A program made the position numbers and the translations under genes. The notes under the pieces were generated by a model. That model was given only the letters and a program-made list of their open reading frames with translations, was not told where the DNA came from and did not search any database. 64,000 nt of DNA from Haliotis asinina (Eukaryota > Mollusca > Gastropoda > Lepetellida > Haliotidae), in NCBI RefSeq assembly GCF_037392515.1, contig NW_027133925.1, forward strand, positions 1-64,000, in the 5' to 3' direction. Positions 1 to 13,945 of the stretch are shown here, piece after piece (the stretch's first letter is position 1; the number at the start of each line of letters is the position of its first letter).

Positions 1-679
1 GCAGCTTTAGAATCTTGACATATGTAAGGCTGGTTGATGAAGTTTGTCAAAAAGTACTAAGTGAGGAGATGCATAATGCCTAGCTGTCTGGAACACTGAT
101 CAGAGTACCCTGCCGCCTGTTCGTCGATCAAGGCAAATGACCCCTTAAACAGATGAAATCACTTTTTGACCACAGCATGATAGGAACTTATGCTTGACTC
201 TATTGATTCATCAAGCTAAGACTTTTAAAAACTTCCAGGAAATCAAAATTATTTACTGTGAATTGTTTTGAGGTTGTTAGACTTGACAGTTTCATGTATA
301 AGCCAGTTTAGAGGGTACAAAGTGGAAATATCCTCATAATTTTGGAAATTTATTGGTTAACCTGCCCAAAACTGAATATTTCTATTCACAGTTAACAGTA
401 TTTGACAGTATCAGCTAAAACCAGTGTTTCTCTGCAATAATTTATGGGTTACTGGGTGACAAGAAGACATATTGTATATGGGTAAACAAGGGAGATAATT
501 TAAAGACATCACACACTCTCATGTCAATAAAATTTCTGGTCAGACCCACTCTACAAGGATCAATTGTTATTATTTACATCTAATCAACTTCTTGGGTTCA
601 TGTACAGCCCTTAATTCATGTCTGGCAAAAAGAAATACTGCACAGTGAGGCATTAAGAGATCATGGTCAGAAACTTCCA

Positions 680-895
680 ATGGATGACGACGACCGAGTG
701 GGGGAAGTTACCAGTCAGACATTGTGGTGTTTTAACTGGACTGGGGTACTTAAATGTACTGTATGTACCTACATATCCAAGTACTGCAACTGCTACAAGG
801 TGGTAAGACATATCGAAGAAAAGGGCGTGTGCTTGATTAGACGCAGTCAACAACAGACTTCAGACCGGCTTGTCGAAATACCACATTGTATGTGA
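680..895 (+). other. Small ATG open frame recurring in each monomer, coding status unknown
   Basis: A 71-codon frame with an ATG start, present at offset 679 in every monomer (2671, 4664 and so on to 63743). The predicted peptide starts with Met and four Asp, and in its middle has Cys-x2-Cys, then a Cys-x-Cys, a His and a further Cys, loosely like a C2HC zinc finger but with wrong spacing for a classical C2H2 finger. The stretch has more CpG and G+C than the rest of the monomer. I do not recognise a family. Because the copies are identical, codon conservation cannot be tested here. It may be a decayed exon captured in the repeat or a chance frame. Confidence 0.2.
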
Positions 896-1626
896 AGGCT
901 TCTGTTTCTGATGTATGTGTGCATACACACCTCCCCATTCATCAACAGGCATTCTGCAAGCTGAAAATAATGTTGCTATTATATTAAATGTCAAATCATA
1001 AAATCCAAAACAGCAATGAGACAGTTGCAGATAAAACAAAAAATAATTTTGAAAGTCATATGTGTTAAAAAGGGGGAATTTTTTTTAAAATAAGGAAAGA
1101 AAATTAAGTTGATTCACATGCAAAATGGGTCAGACAGACAGAACTGACCATATGCTTCAATGTTTACATTTAAAACAAGGGTTTGTGACATGTTCTGCTG
1201 TGCAATGAACATATTTCATGATTTTCCTTATCATTTAACTTTAATTTGACCCTCAGGGGATAACCTCAGACACTCACATTGTTATAATAGTGTTGATTTT
1301 GGCTTACTTTGTTGTCAAATTCATCAGTTCCAACAAATTTAGAAGCAGGTAACCATTAATCAAAGGTAGAACTCACCATAGGGGTCTATTACCACTGTTT
1401 GGCCTCAAAACGAAGCAACGTTCATATTCACAACACTAGAACAATCTATTCCACTCAATACAGCCCCATCTTTACTCCCATTACCTTTAAATTTGCCTCC
1501 ACATTCATACTGACTTGTTTCCATGGTGAAATAAACACAGGAAAGCATGTAAAGTATGAATTACTGAAATGTGCTCGAACCCTACAGAAAAAATGGTCTG
1601 CATCTGCACAAGGCCAATCTGTGATT

Positions 1627-1641
1627 TATGTACTGTACATA
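1627..1641. repeat. 15-nt palindrome near the scar site, in every monomer
   Basis: TATGTAC and GTACATA are inverted around a single T. It lies about 40 bp downstream of the transposon site and recurs in all monomers that contain this region. It could bind a dimeric protein or be chance in AT-rich DNA. Confidence 0.5.
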
Positions 1642-1991
1642 CATGAAACTTCTCAGAAAAAAAATAAAACTGCATGAAACCTCAATATTTTTTTCTGTCC
1701 AACATATCTATTATGGCAAAAGAATAAAGAGATTTGCTGCACTGATAGAGGTGTAAGAGTTACATCATGTCTACTTCATCAAAGCTTTGCAAAAATGCAT
1801 TTCTGCTTTCATAGAGAAAGTTTTCAAATCATGTATATACCATGGGAGTTCACTCCTATTTCACAAAAGAAGGGGGTCATGGGTTGATTCCATACATGAC
1901 TGGGGCTGCCTAGATCATATCAAACCAGAATATATTTTGAACGACCAAAATCATGGACTATAGGCCAGATATTGGGGAGATTTCACATTAA

Positions 1992-3984
1992 GCAGCTTTA
2001 GAATCTTGACATATGTAAGGCTGGTTGATGAAGTTTGTCAAAAAGTACTAAGTGAGGAGATGCATAATGCCTAGCTGTCTGGAACACTGATCAGAGTACC
2101 CTGCCGCCTGTTCGTCGATCAAGGCAAATGACCCCTTAAACAGATGAAATCACTTTTTGACCACAGCATGATAGGAACTTATGCTTGACTCTATTGATTC
2201 ATCAAGCTAAGACTTTTAAAAACTTCCAGGAAATCAAAATTATTTACTGTGAATTGTTTTGAGGTTGTTAGACTTGACAGTTTCATGTATAAGCCAGTTT
2301 AGAGGGTACAAAGTGGAAATATCCTCATAATTTTGGAAATTTATTGGTTAACCTGCCCAAAACTGAATATTTCTATTCACAGTTAACAGTATTTGACAGT
2401 ATCAGCTAAAACCAGTGTTTCTCTGCAATAATTTATGGGTTACTGGGTGACAAGAAGACATATTGTATATGGGTAAACAAGGGAGATAATTTAAAGACAT
2501 CACACACTCTCATGTCAATAAAATTTCTGGTCAGACCCACTCTACAAGGATCAATTGTTATTATTTACATCTAATCAACTTCTTGGGTTCATGTACAGCC
2601 CTTAATTCATGTCTGGCAAAAAGAAATACTGCACAGTGAGGCATTAAGAGATCATGGTCAGAAACTTCCAATGGATGACGACGACCGAGTGGGGGAAGTT
2701 ACCAGTCAGACATTGTGGTGTTTTAACTGGACTGGGGTACTTAAATGTACTGTATGTACCTACATATCCAAGTACTGCAACTGCTACAAGGTGGTAAGAC
2801 ATATCGAAGAAAAGGGCGTGTGCTTGATTAGACGCAGTCAACAACAGACTTCAGACCGGCTTGTCGAAATACCACATTGTATGTGAAGGCTTCTGTTTCT
2901 GATGTATGTGTGCATACACACCTCCCCATTCATCAACAGGCATTCTGCAAGCTGAAAATAATGTTGCTATTATATTAAATGTCAAATCATAAAATCCAAA
3001 ACAGCAATGAGACAGTTGCAGATAAAACAAAAAATAATTTTGAAAGTCATATGTGTTAAAAAGGGGGAATTTTTTTTAAAATAAGGAAAGAAAATTAAGT
3101 TGATTCACATGCAAAATGGGTCAGACAGACAGAACTGACCATATGCTTCAATGTTTACATTTAAAACAAGGGTTTGTGACATGTTCTGCTGTGCAATGAA
3201 CATATTTCATGATTTTCCTTATCATTTAACTTTAATTTGACCCTCAGGGGATAACCTCAGACACTCACATTGTTATAATAGTGTTGATTTTGGCTTACTT
3301 TGTTGTCAAATTCATCAGTTCCAACAAATTTAGAAGCAGGTAACCATTAATCAAAGGTAGAACTCACCATAGGGGTCTATTACCACTGTTTGGCCTCAAA
3401 ACGAAGCAACGTTCATATTCACAACACTAGAACAATCTATTCCACTCAATACAGCCCCATCTTTACTCCCATTACCTTTAAATTTGCCTCCACATTCATA
3501 CTGACTTGTTTCCATGGTGAAATAAACACAGGAAAGCATGTAAAGTATGAATTACTGAAATGTGCTCGAACCCTATGTAGAAAAAATGGTCTGCATCTGC
3601 ACAAGGCCAATCTGTGATTTATGTACTGTACATACATGAAACTTCTCAGAAAAAAAATAAAACTGCATGAAACCTCAATATTTTTTTCTGTCCAACATAT
3701 CTATTATGGCAAAAGAATAAAGAGATTTGCTGCACTGATAGAGGTGTAAGAGTTACATCATGTCTACTTCATCAAAGCTTTGCAAAAATGCATTTCTGCT
3801 TTCATAGAGAAAGTTTTCAAATCATGTATATACCATGGGAGTTCACTCCTATTTCACAAAAGAAGGGGGTCATGGGTTGATTCCATACATGACTGGGGCT
3901 GCCTAGATCATATCAAACCAGAATATATTTTGAACGACCAAAATCATGGACTATAGGCCAGATATTGGGGAGATTTCACATTAA
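1992..3984 (+). repeat. Monomer 2, type B
   Basis: 1,993 bp. The scar at 3574-3579 is TATGTA: two target TA copies around the last two transposon bases, TG. Confidence 0.95.
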
Positions 3985-5977
3985 GCAGCTTTAGAATCTT
4001 GACATATGTAAGGCTGGTTGATGAAGTTTGTCAAAAAGTACTAAGTGAGGAGATGCATAATGCCTAGCTGTCTGGAACACTGATCAGAGTACCCTGCCGC
4101 CTGTTCGTCGATCAAGGCAAATGACCCCTTAAACAGATGAAATCACTTTTTGACCACAGCATGATAGGAACTTATGCTTGACTCTATTGATTCATCAAGC
4201 TAAGACTTTTAAAAACTTCCAGGAAATCAAAATTATTTACTGTGAATTGTTTTGAGGTTGTTAGACTTGACAGTTTCATGTATAAGCCAGTTTAGAGGGT
4301 ACAAAGTGGAAATATCCTCATAATTTTGGAAATTTATTGGTTAACCTGCCCAAAACTGAATATTTCTATTCACAGTTAACAGTATTTGACAGTATCAGCT
4401 AAAACCAGTGTTTCTCTGCAATAATTTATGGGTTACTGGGTGACAAGAAGACATATTGTATATGGGTAAACAAGGGAGATAATTTAAAGACATCACACAC
4501 TCTCATGTCAATAAAATTTCTGGTCAGACCCACTCTACAAGGATCAATTGTTATTATTTACATCTAATCAACTTCTTGGGTTCATGTACAGCCCTTAATT
4601 CATGTCTGGCAAAAAGAAATACTGCACAGTGAGGCATTAAGAGATCATGGTCAGAAACTTCCAATGGATGACGACGACCGAGTGGGGGAAGTTACCAGTC
4701 AGACATTGTGGTGTTTTAACTGGACTGGGGTACTTAAATGTACTGTATGTACCTACATATCCAAGTACTGCAACTGCTACAAGGTGGTAAGACATATCGA
4801 AGAAAAGGGCGTGTGCTTGATTAGACGCAGTCAACAACAGACTTCAGACCGGCTTGTCGAAATACCACATTGTATGTGAAGGCTTCTGTTTCTGATGTAT
4901 GTGTGCATACACACCTCCCCATTCATCAACAGGCATTCTGCAAGCTGAAAATAATGTTGCTATTATATTAAATGTCAAATCATAAAATCCAAAACAGCAA
5001 TGAGACAGTTGCAGATAAAACAAAAAATAATTTTGAAAGTCATATGTGTTAAAAAGGGGGAATTTTTTTTAAAATAAGGAAAGAAAATTAAGTTGATTCA
5101 CATGCAAAATGGGTCAGACAGACAGAACTGACCATATGCTTCAATGTTTACATTTAAAACAAGGGTTTGTGACATGTTCTGCTGTGCAATGAACATATTT
5201 CATGATTTTCCTTATCATTTAACTTTAATTTGACCCTCAGGGGATAACCTCAGACACTCACATTGTTATAATAGTGTTGATTTTGGCTTACTTTGTTGTC
5301 AAATTCATCAGTTCCAACAAATTTAGAAGCAGGTAACCATTAATCAAAGGTAGAACTCACCATAGGGGTCTATTACCACTGTTTGGCCTCAAAACGAAGC
5401 AACGTTCATATTCACAACACTAGAACAATCTATTCCACTCAATACAGCCCCATCTTTACTCCCATTACCTTTAAATTTGCCTCCACATTCATACTGACTT
5501 GTTTCCATGGTGAAATAAACACAGGAAAGCATGTAAAGTATGAATTACTGAAATGTGCTCGAACCCTATGTAGAAAAAATGGTCTGCATCTGCACAAGGC
5601 CAATCTGTGATTTATGTACTGTACATACATGAAACTTCTCAGAAAAAAAATAAAACTGCATGAAACCTCAATATTTTTTTCTGTCCAACATATCTATTAT
5701 GGCAAAAGAATAAAGAGATTTGCTGCACTGATAGAGGTGTAAGAGTTACATCATGTCTACTTCATCAAAGCTTTGCAAAAATGCATTTCTGCTTTCATAG
5801 AGAAAGTTTTCAAATCATGTATATACCATGGGAGTTCACTCCTATTTCACAAAAGAAGGGGGTCATGGGTTGATTCCATACATGACTGGGGCTGCCTAGA
5901 TCATATCAAACCAGAATATATTTTGAACGACCAAAATCATGGACTATAGGCCAGATATTGGGGAGATTTCACATTAA
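3985..5977 (+). repeat. Monomer 3, type B
   Basis: 1,993 bp; scar TATGTA at 5567-5572. Confidence 0.95.
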
Positions 5978-7968
5978 GCAGCTTTAGAATCTTGACATAT
6001 GTAAGGCTGGTTGATGAAGTTTGTCAAAAAGTACTAAGTGAGGAGATGCATAATGCCTAGCTGTCTGGAACACTGATCAGAGTACCCTGCCGCCTGTTCG
6101 TCGATCAAGGCAAATGACCCCTTAAACAGATGAAATCACTTTTTGACCACAGCATGATAGGAACTTATGCTTGACTCTATTGATTCATCAAGCTAAGACT
6201 TTTAAAAACTTCCAGGAAATCAAAATTATTTACTGTGAATTGTTTTGAGGTTGTTAGACTTGACAGTTTCATGTATAAGCCAGTTTAGAGGGTACAAAGT
6301 GGAAATATCCTCATAATTTTGGAAATTTATTGGTTAACCTGCCCAAAACTGAATATTTCTATTCACAGTTAACAGTATTTGACAGTATCAGCTAAAACCA
6401 GTGTTTCTCTGCAATAATTTATGGGTTACTGGGTGACAAGAAGACATATTGTATATGGGTAAACAAGGGAGATAATTTAAAGACATCACACACTCTCATG
6501 TCAATAAAATTTCTGGTCAGACCCACTCTACAAGGATCAATTGTTATTATTTACATCTAATCAACTTCTTGGGTTCATGTACAGCCCTTAATTCATGTCT
6601 GGCAAAAAGAAATACTGCACAGTGAGGCATTAAGAGATCATGGTCAGAAACTTCCAATGGATGACGACGACCGAGTGGGGGAAGTTACCAGTCAGACATT
6701 GTGGTGTTTTAACTGGACTGGGGTACTTAAATGTACTGTATGTACCTACATATCCAAGTACTGCAACTGCTACAAGGTGGTAAGACATATCGAAGAAAAG
6801 GGCGTGTGCTTGATTAGACGCAGTCAACAACAGACTTCAGACCGGCTTGTCGAAATACCACATTGTATGTGAAGGCTTCTGTTTCTGATGTATGTGTGCA
6901 TACACACCTCCCCATTCATCAACAGGCATTCTGCAAGCTGAAAATAATGTTGCTATTATATTAAATGTCAAATCATAAAATCCAAAACAGCAATGAGACA
7001 GTTGCAGATAAAACAAAAAATAATTTTGAAAGTCATATGTGTTAAAAAGGGGGAATTTTTTTTAAAATAAGGAAAGAAAATTAAGTTGATTCACATGCAA
7101 AATGGGTCAGACAGACAGAACTGACCATATGCTTCAATGTTTACATTTAAAACAAGGGTTTGTGACATGTTCTGCTGTGCAATGAACATATTTCATGATT
7201 TTCCTTATCATTTAACTTTAATTTGACCCTCAGGGGATAACCTCAGACACTCACATTGTTATAATAGTGTTGATTTTGGCTTACTTTGTTGTCAAATTCA
7301 TCAGTTCCAACAAATTTAGAAGCAGGTAACCATTAATCAAAGGTAGAACTCACCATAGGGGTCTATTACCACTGTTTGGCCTCAAAACGAAGCAACGTTC
7401 ATATTCACAACACTAGAACAATCTATTCCACTCAATACAGCCCCATCTTTACTCCCATTACCTTTAAATTTGCCTCCACATTCATACTGACTTGTTTCCA
7501 TGGTGAAATAAACACAGGAAAGCATGTAAAGTATGAATTACTGAAATGTGCTCGAACCCTACAGAAAAAATGGTCTGCATCTGCACAAGGCCAATCTGTG
7601 ATTTATGTACTGTACATACATGAAACTTCTCAGAAAAAAAATAAAACTGCATGAAACCTCAATATTTTTTTCTGTCCAACATATCTATTATGGCAAAAGA
7701 ATAAAGAGATTTGCTGCACTGATAGAGGTGTAAGAGTTACATCATGTCTACTTCATCAAAGCTTTGCAAAAATGCATTTCTGCTTTCATAGAGAAAGTTT
7801 TCAAATCATGTATATACCATGGGAGTTCACTCCTATTTCACAAAAGAAGGGGGTCATGGGTTGATTCCATACATGACTGGGGCTGCCTAGATCATATCAA
7901 ACCAGAATATATTTTGAACGACCAAAATCATGGACTATAGGCCAGATATTGGGGAGATTTCACATTAA
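5978..7968 (+). repeat. Monomer 4, type A
   Basis: 1,991 bp; scar TACA at 7560-7563. Confidence 0.95.
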
Positions 7969-9961
7969 GCAGCTTTAGAATCTTGACATATGTAAGGCTG
8001 GTTGATGAAGTTTGTCAAAAAGTACTAAGTGAGGAGATGCATAATGCCTAGCTGTCTGGAACACTGATCAGAGTACCCTGCCGCCTGTTCGTCGATCAAG
8101 GCAAATGACCCCTTAAACAGATGAAATCACTTTTTGACCACAGCATGATAGGAACTTATGCTTGACTCTATTGATTCATCAAGCTAAGACTTTTAAAAAC
8201 TTCCAGGAAATCAAAATTATTTACTGTGAATTGTTTTGAGGTTGTTAGACTTGACAGTTTCATGTATAAGCCAGTTTAGAGGGTACAAAGTGGAAATATC
8301 CTCATAATTTTGGAAATTTATTGGTTAACCTGCCCAAAACTGAATATTTCTATTCACAGTTAACAGTATTTGACAGTATCAGCTAAAACCAGTGTTTCTC
8401 TGCAATAATTTATGGGTTACTGGGTGACAAGAAGACATATTGTATATGGGTAAACAAGGGAGATAATTTAAAGACATCACACACTCTCATGTCAATAAAA
8501 TTTCTGGTCAGACCCACTCTACAAGGATCAATTGTTATTATTTACATCTAATCAACTTCTTGGGTTCATGTACAGCCCTTAATTCATGTCTGGCAAAAAG
8601 AAATACTGCACAGTGAGGCATTAAGAGATCATGGTCAGAAACTTCCAATGGATGACGACGACCGAGTGGGGGAAGTTACCAGTCAGACATTGTGGTGTTT
8701 TAACTGGACTGGGGTACTTAAATGTACTGTATGTACCTACATATCCAAGTACTGCAACTGCTACAAGGTGGTAAGACATATCGAAGAAAAGGGCGTGTGC
8801 TTGATTAGACGCAGTCAACAACAGACTTCAGACCGGCTTGTCGAAATACCACATTGTATGTGAAGGCTTCTGTTTCTGATGTATGTGTGCATACACACCT
8901 CCCCATTCATCAACAGGCATTCTGCAAGCTGAAAATAATGTTGCTATTATATTAAATGTCAAATCATAAAATCCAAAACAGCAATGAGACAGTTGCAGAT
9001 AAAACAAAAAATAATTTTGAAAGTCATATGTGTTAAAAAGGGGGAATTTTTTTTAAAATAAGGAAAGAAAATTAAGTTGATTCACATGCAAAATGGGTCA
9101 GACAGACAGAACTGACCATATGCTTCAATGTTTACATTTAAAACAAGGGTTTGTGACATGTTCTGCTGTGCAATGAACATATTTCATGATTTTCCTTATC
9201 ATTTAACTTTAATTTGACCCTCAGGGGATAACCTCAGACACTCACATTGTTATAATAGTGTTGATTTTGGCTTACTTTGTTGTCAAATTCATCAGTTCCA
9301 ACAAATTTAGAAGCAGGTAACCATTAATCAAAGGTAGAACTCACCATAGGGGTCTATTACCACTGTTTGGCCTCAAAACGAAGCAACGTTCATATTCACA
9401 ACACTAGAACAATCTATTCCACTCAATACAGCCCCATCTTTACTCCCATTACCTTTAAATTTGCCTCCACATTCATACTGACTTGTTTCCATGGTGAAAT
9501 AAACACAGGAAAGCATGTAAAGTATGAATTACTGAAATGTGCTCGAACCCTATGTAGAAAAAATGGTCTGCATCTGCACAAGGCCAATCTGTGATTTATG
9601 TACTGTACATACATGAAACTTCTCAGAAAAAAAATAAAACTGCATGAAACCTCAATATTTTTTTCTGTCCAACATATCTATTATGGCAAAAGAATAAAGA
9701 GATTTGCTGCACTGATAGAGGTGTAAGAGTTACATCATGTCTACTTCATCAAAGCTTTGCAAAAATGCATTTCTGCTTTCATAGAGAAAGTTTTCAAATC
9801 ATGTATATACCATGGGAGTTCACTCCTATTTCACAAAAGAAGGGGGTCATGGGTTGATTCCATACATGACTGGGGCTGCCTAGATCATATCAAACCAGAA
9901 TATATTTTGAACGACCAAAATCATGGACTATAGGCCAGATATTGGGGAGATTTCACATTAA
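7969..9961 (+). repeat. Monomer 5, type B
   Basis: 1,993 bp; scar TATGTA at 9551-9556. Confidence 0.95.
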
Positions 9962-11952
9962 GCAGCTTTAGAATCTTGACATATGTAAGGCTGGTTGATG
10001 AAGTTTGTCAAAAAGTACTAAGTGAGGAGATGCATAATGCCTAGCTGTCTGGAACACTGATCAGAGTACCCTGCCGCCTGTTCGTCGATCAAGGCAAATG
10101 ACCCCTTAAACAGATGAAATCACTTTTTGACCACAGCATGATAGGAACTTATGCTTGACTCTATTGATTCATCAAGCTAAGACTTTTAAAAACTTCCAGG
10201 AAATCAAAATTATTTACTGTGAATTGTTTTGAGGTTGTTAGACTTGACAGTTTCATGTATAAGCCAGTTTAGAGGGTACAAAGTGGAAATATCCTCATAA
10301 TTTTGGAAATTTATTGGTTAACCTGCCCAAAACTGAATATTTCTATTCACAGTTAACAGTATTTGACAGTATCAGCTAAAACCAGTGTTTCTCTGCAATA
10401 ATTTATGGGTTACTGGGTGACAAGAAGACATATTGTATATGGGTAAACAAGGGAGATAATTTAAAGACATCACACACTCTCATGTCAATAAAATTTCTGG
10501 TCAGACCCACTCTACAAGGATCAATTGTTATTATTTACATCTAATCAACTTCTTGGGTTCATGTACAGCCCTTAATTCATGTCTGGCAAAAAGAAATACT
10601 GCACAGTGAGGCATTAAGAGATCATGGTCAGAAACTTCCAATGGATGACGACGACCGAGTGGGGGAAGTTACCAGTCAGACATTGTGGTGTTTTAACTGG
10701 ACTGGGGTACTTAAATGTACTGTATGTACCTACATATCCAAGTACTGCAACTGCTACAAGGTGGTAAGACATATCGAAGAAAAGGGCGTGTGCTTGATTA
10801 GACGCAGTCAACAACAGACTTCAGACCGGCTTGTCGAAATACCACATTGTATGTGAAGGCTTCTGTTTCTGATGTATGTGTGCATACACACCTCCCCATT
10901 CATCAACAGGCATTCTGCAAGCTGAAAATAATGTTGCTATTATATTAAATGTCAAATCATAAAATCCAAAACAGCAATGAGACAGTTGCAGATAAAACAA
11001 AAAATAATTTTGAAAGTCATATGTGTTAAAAAGGGGGAATTTTTTTTAAAATAAGGAAAGAAAATTAAGTTGATTCACATGCAAAATGGGTCAGACAGAC
11101 AGAACTGACCATATGCTTCAATGTTTACATTTAAAACAAGGGTTTGTGACATGTTCTGCTGTGCAATGAACATATTTCATGATTTTCCTTATCATTTAAC
11201 TTTAATTTGACCCTCAGGGGATAACCTCAGACACTCACATTGTTATAATAGTGTTGATTTTGGCTTACTTTGTTGTCAAATTCATCAGTTCCAACAAATT
11301 TAGAAGCAGGTAACCATTAATCAAAGGTAGAACTCACCATAGGGGTCTATTACCACTGTTTGGCCTCAAAACGAAGCAACGTTCATATTCACAACACTAG
11401 AACAATCTATTCCACTCAATACAGCCCCATCTTTACTCCCATTACCTTTAAATTTGCCTCCACATTCATACTGACTTGTTTCCATGGTGAAATAAACACA
11501 GGAAAGCATGTAAAGTATGAATTACTGAAATGTGCTCGAACCCTACAGAAAAAATGGTCTGCATCTGCACAAGGCCAATCTGTGATTTATGTACTGTACA
11601 TACATGAAACTTCTCAGAAAAAAAATAAAACTGCATGAAACCTCAATATTTTTTTCTGTCCAACATATCTATTATGGCAAAAGAATAAAGAGATTTGCTG
11701 CACTGATAGAGGTGTAAGAGTTACATCATGTCTACTTCATCAAAGCTTTGCAAAAATGCATTTCTGCTTTCATAGAGAAAGTTTTCAAATCATGTATATA
11801 CCATGGGAGTTCACTCCTATTTCACAAAAGAAGGGGGTCATGGGTTGATTCCATACATGACTGGGGCTGCCTAGATCATATCAAACCAGAATATATTTTG
11901 AACGACCAAAATCATGGACTATAGGCCAGATATTGGGGAGATTTCACATTAA
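9962..11952 (+). repeat. Monomer 6, type A
   Basis: 1,991 bp; scar TACA at 11544-11547. This is the last type A monomer in the window; all three lie in its first 12 kb. Confidence 0.95.
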
Positions 11953-13945
11953 GCAGCTTTAGAATCTTGACATATGTAAGGCTGGTTGATGAAGTTTGTC
12001 AAAAAGTACTAAGTGAGGAGATGCATAATGCCTAGCTGTCTGGAACACTGATCAGAGTACCCTGCCGCCTGTTCGTCGATCAAGGCAAATGACCCCTTAA
12101 ACAGATGAAATCACTTTTTGACCACAGCATGATAGGAACTTATGCTTGACTCTATTGATTCATCAAGCTAAGACTTTTAAAAACTTCCAGGAAATCAAAA
12201 TTATTTACTGTGAATTGTTTTGAGGTTGTTAGACTTGACAGTTTCATGTATAAGCCAGTTTAGAGGGTACAAAGTGGAAATATCCTCATAATTTTGGAAA
12301 TTTATTGGTTAACCTGCCCAAAACTGAATATTTCTATTCACAGTTAACAGTATTTGACAGTATCAGCTAAAACCAGTGTTTCTCTGCAATAATTTATGGG
12401 TTACTGGGTGACAAGAAGACATATTGTATATGGGTAAACAAGGGAGATAATTTAAAGACATCACACACTCTCATGTCAATAAAATTTCTGGTCAGACCCA
12501 CTCTACAAGGATCAATTGTTATTATTTACATCTAATCAACTTCTTGGGTTCATGTACAGCCCTTAATTCATGTCTGGCAAAAAGAAATACTGCACAGTGA
12601 GGCATTAAGAGATCATGGTCAGAAACTTCCAATGGATGACGACGACCGAGTGGGGGAAGTTACCAGTCAGACATTGTGGTGTTTTAACTGGACTGGGGTA
12701 CTTAAATGTACTGTATGTACCTACATATCCAAGTACTGCAACTGCTACAAGGTGGTAAGACATATCGAAGAAAAGGGCGTGTGCTTGATTAGACGCAGTC
12801 AACAACAGACTTCAGACCGGCTTGTCGAAATACCACATTGTATGTGAAGGCTTCTGTTTCTGATGTATGTGTGCATACACACCTCCCCATTCATCAACAG
12901 GCATTCTGCAAGCTGAAAATAATGTTGCTATTATATTAAATGTCAAATCATAAAATCCAAAACAGCAATGAGACAGTTGCAGATAAAACAAAAAATAATT
13001 TTGAAAGTCATATGTGTTAAAAAGGGGGAATTTTTTTTAAAATAAGGAAAGAAAATTAAGTTGATTCACATGCAAAATGGGTCAGACAGACAGAACTGAC
13101 CATATGCTTCAATGTTTACATTTAAAACAAGGGTTTGTGACATGTTCTGCTGTGCAATGAACATATTTCATGATTTTCCTTATCATTTAACTTTAATTTG
13201 ACCCTCAGGGGATAACCTCAGACACTCACATTGTTATAATAGTGTTGATTTTGGCTTACTTTGTTGTCAAATTCATCAGTTCCAACAAATTTAGAAGCAG
13301 GTAACCATTAATCAAAGGTAGAACTCACCATAGGGGTCTATTACCACTGTTTGGCCTCAAAACGAAGCAACGTTCATATTCACAACACTAGAACAATCTA
13401 TTCCACTCAATACAGCCCCATCTTTACTCCCATTACCTTTAAATTTGCCTCCACATTCATACTGACTTGTTTCCATGGTGAAATAAACACAGGAAAGCAT
13501 GTAAAGTATGAATTACTGAAATGTGCTCGAACCCTATGTAGAAAAAATGGTCTGCATCTGCACAAGGCCAATCTGTGATTTATGTACTGTACATACATGA
13601 AACTTCTCAGAAAAAAAATAAAACTGCATGAAACCTCAATATTTTTTTCTGTCCAACATATCTATTATGGCAAAAGAATAAAGAGATTTGCTGCACTGAT
13701 AGAGGTGTAAGAGTTACATCATGTCTACTTCATCAAAGCTTTGCAAAAATGCATTTCTGCTTTCATAGAGAAAGTTTTCAAATCATGTATATACCATGGG
13801 AGTTCACTCCTATTTCACAAAAGAAGGGGGTCATGGGTTGATTCCATACATGACTGGGGCTGCCTAGATCATATCAAACCAGAATATATTTTGAACGACC
13901 AAAATCATGGACTATAGGCCAGATATTGGGGAGATTTCACATTAA
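11953..13945 (+). repeat. Monomer 7, type B
   Basis: 1,993 bp; scar TATGTA at 13535-13540. Confidence 0.95.

Larger units (their letters stand above)
1..1991 (+). repeat. Monomer 1, type A
   Basis: 1,991 bp. The scar at 1583-1586 is TACA, lying between CCC and a G followed by six A. TACA equals the left target TA plus the first two bases of the transposon seen in monomer 21. Confidence 0.95.

Noticed and set aside
653..853. Minus-strand 66-codon frame in every monomer
   Set aside because: It starts at TTG and overlaps the plus-strand ATG frame. No motif is present, so it is most likely a shadow.
1570..1590. TCGAACCC resembling the complement of a tRNA B box
   Set aside because: The full B-box consensus is not met, and no A box or cloverleaf can be drawn around it.
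1399..1677. Frames of 62-92 codons beginning at the same place in every monomer, with different ends
   Set aside because: The start is TTG, not ATG. The differing C-termini only reflect the scar variants changing frame. There is no family motif.
1..1991. Monomer as rDNA spacer, snRNA, 5S rRNA, histone or CENP-B-box satellite
   Set aside because: I found none of the corresponding conserved sequences. The CENP-B box pattern was looked for near the TTCG sites and is absent.
1..1991. Monomer as a tandem Helitron
   Set aside because: Helitron ends (5' TC, 3' hairpin then CTRR) could not be placed at any consistent boundary.
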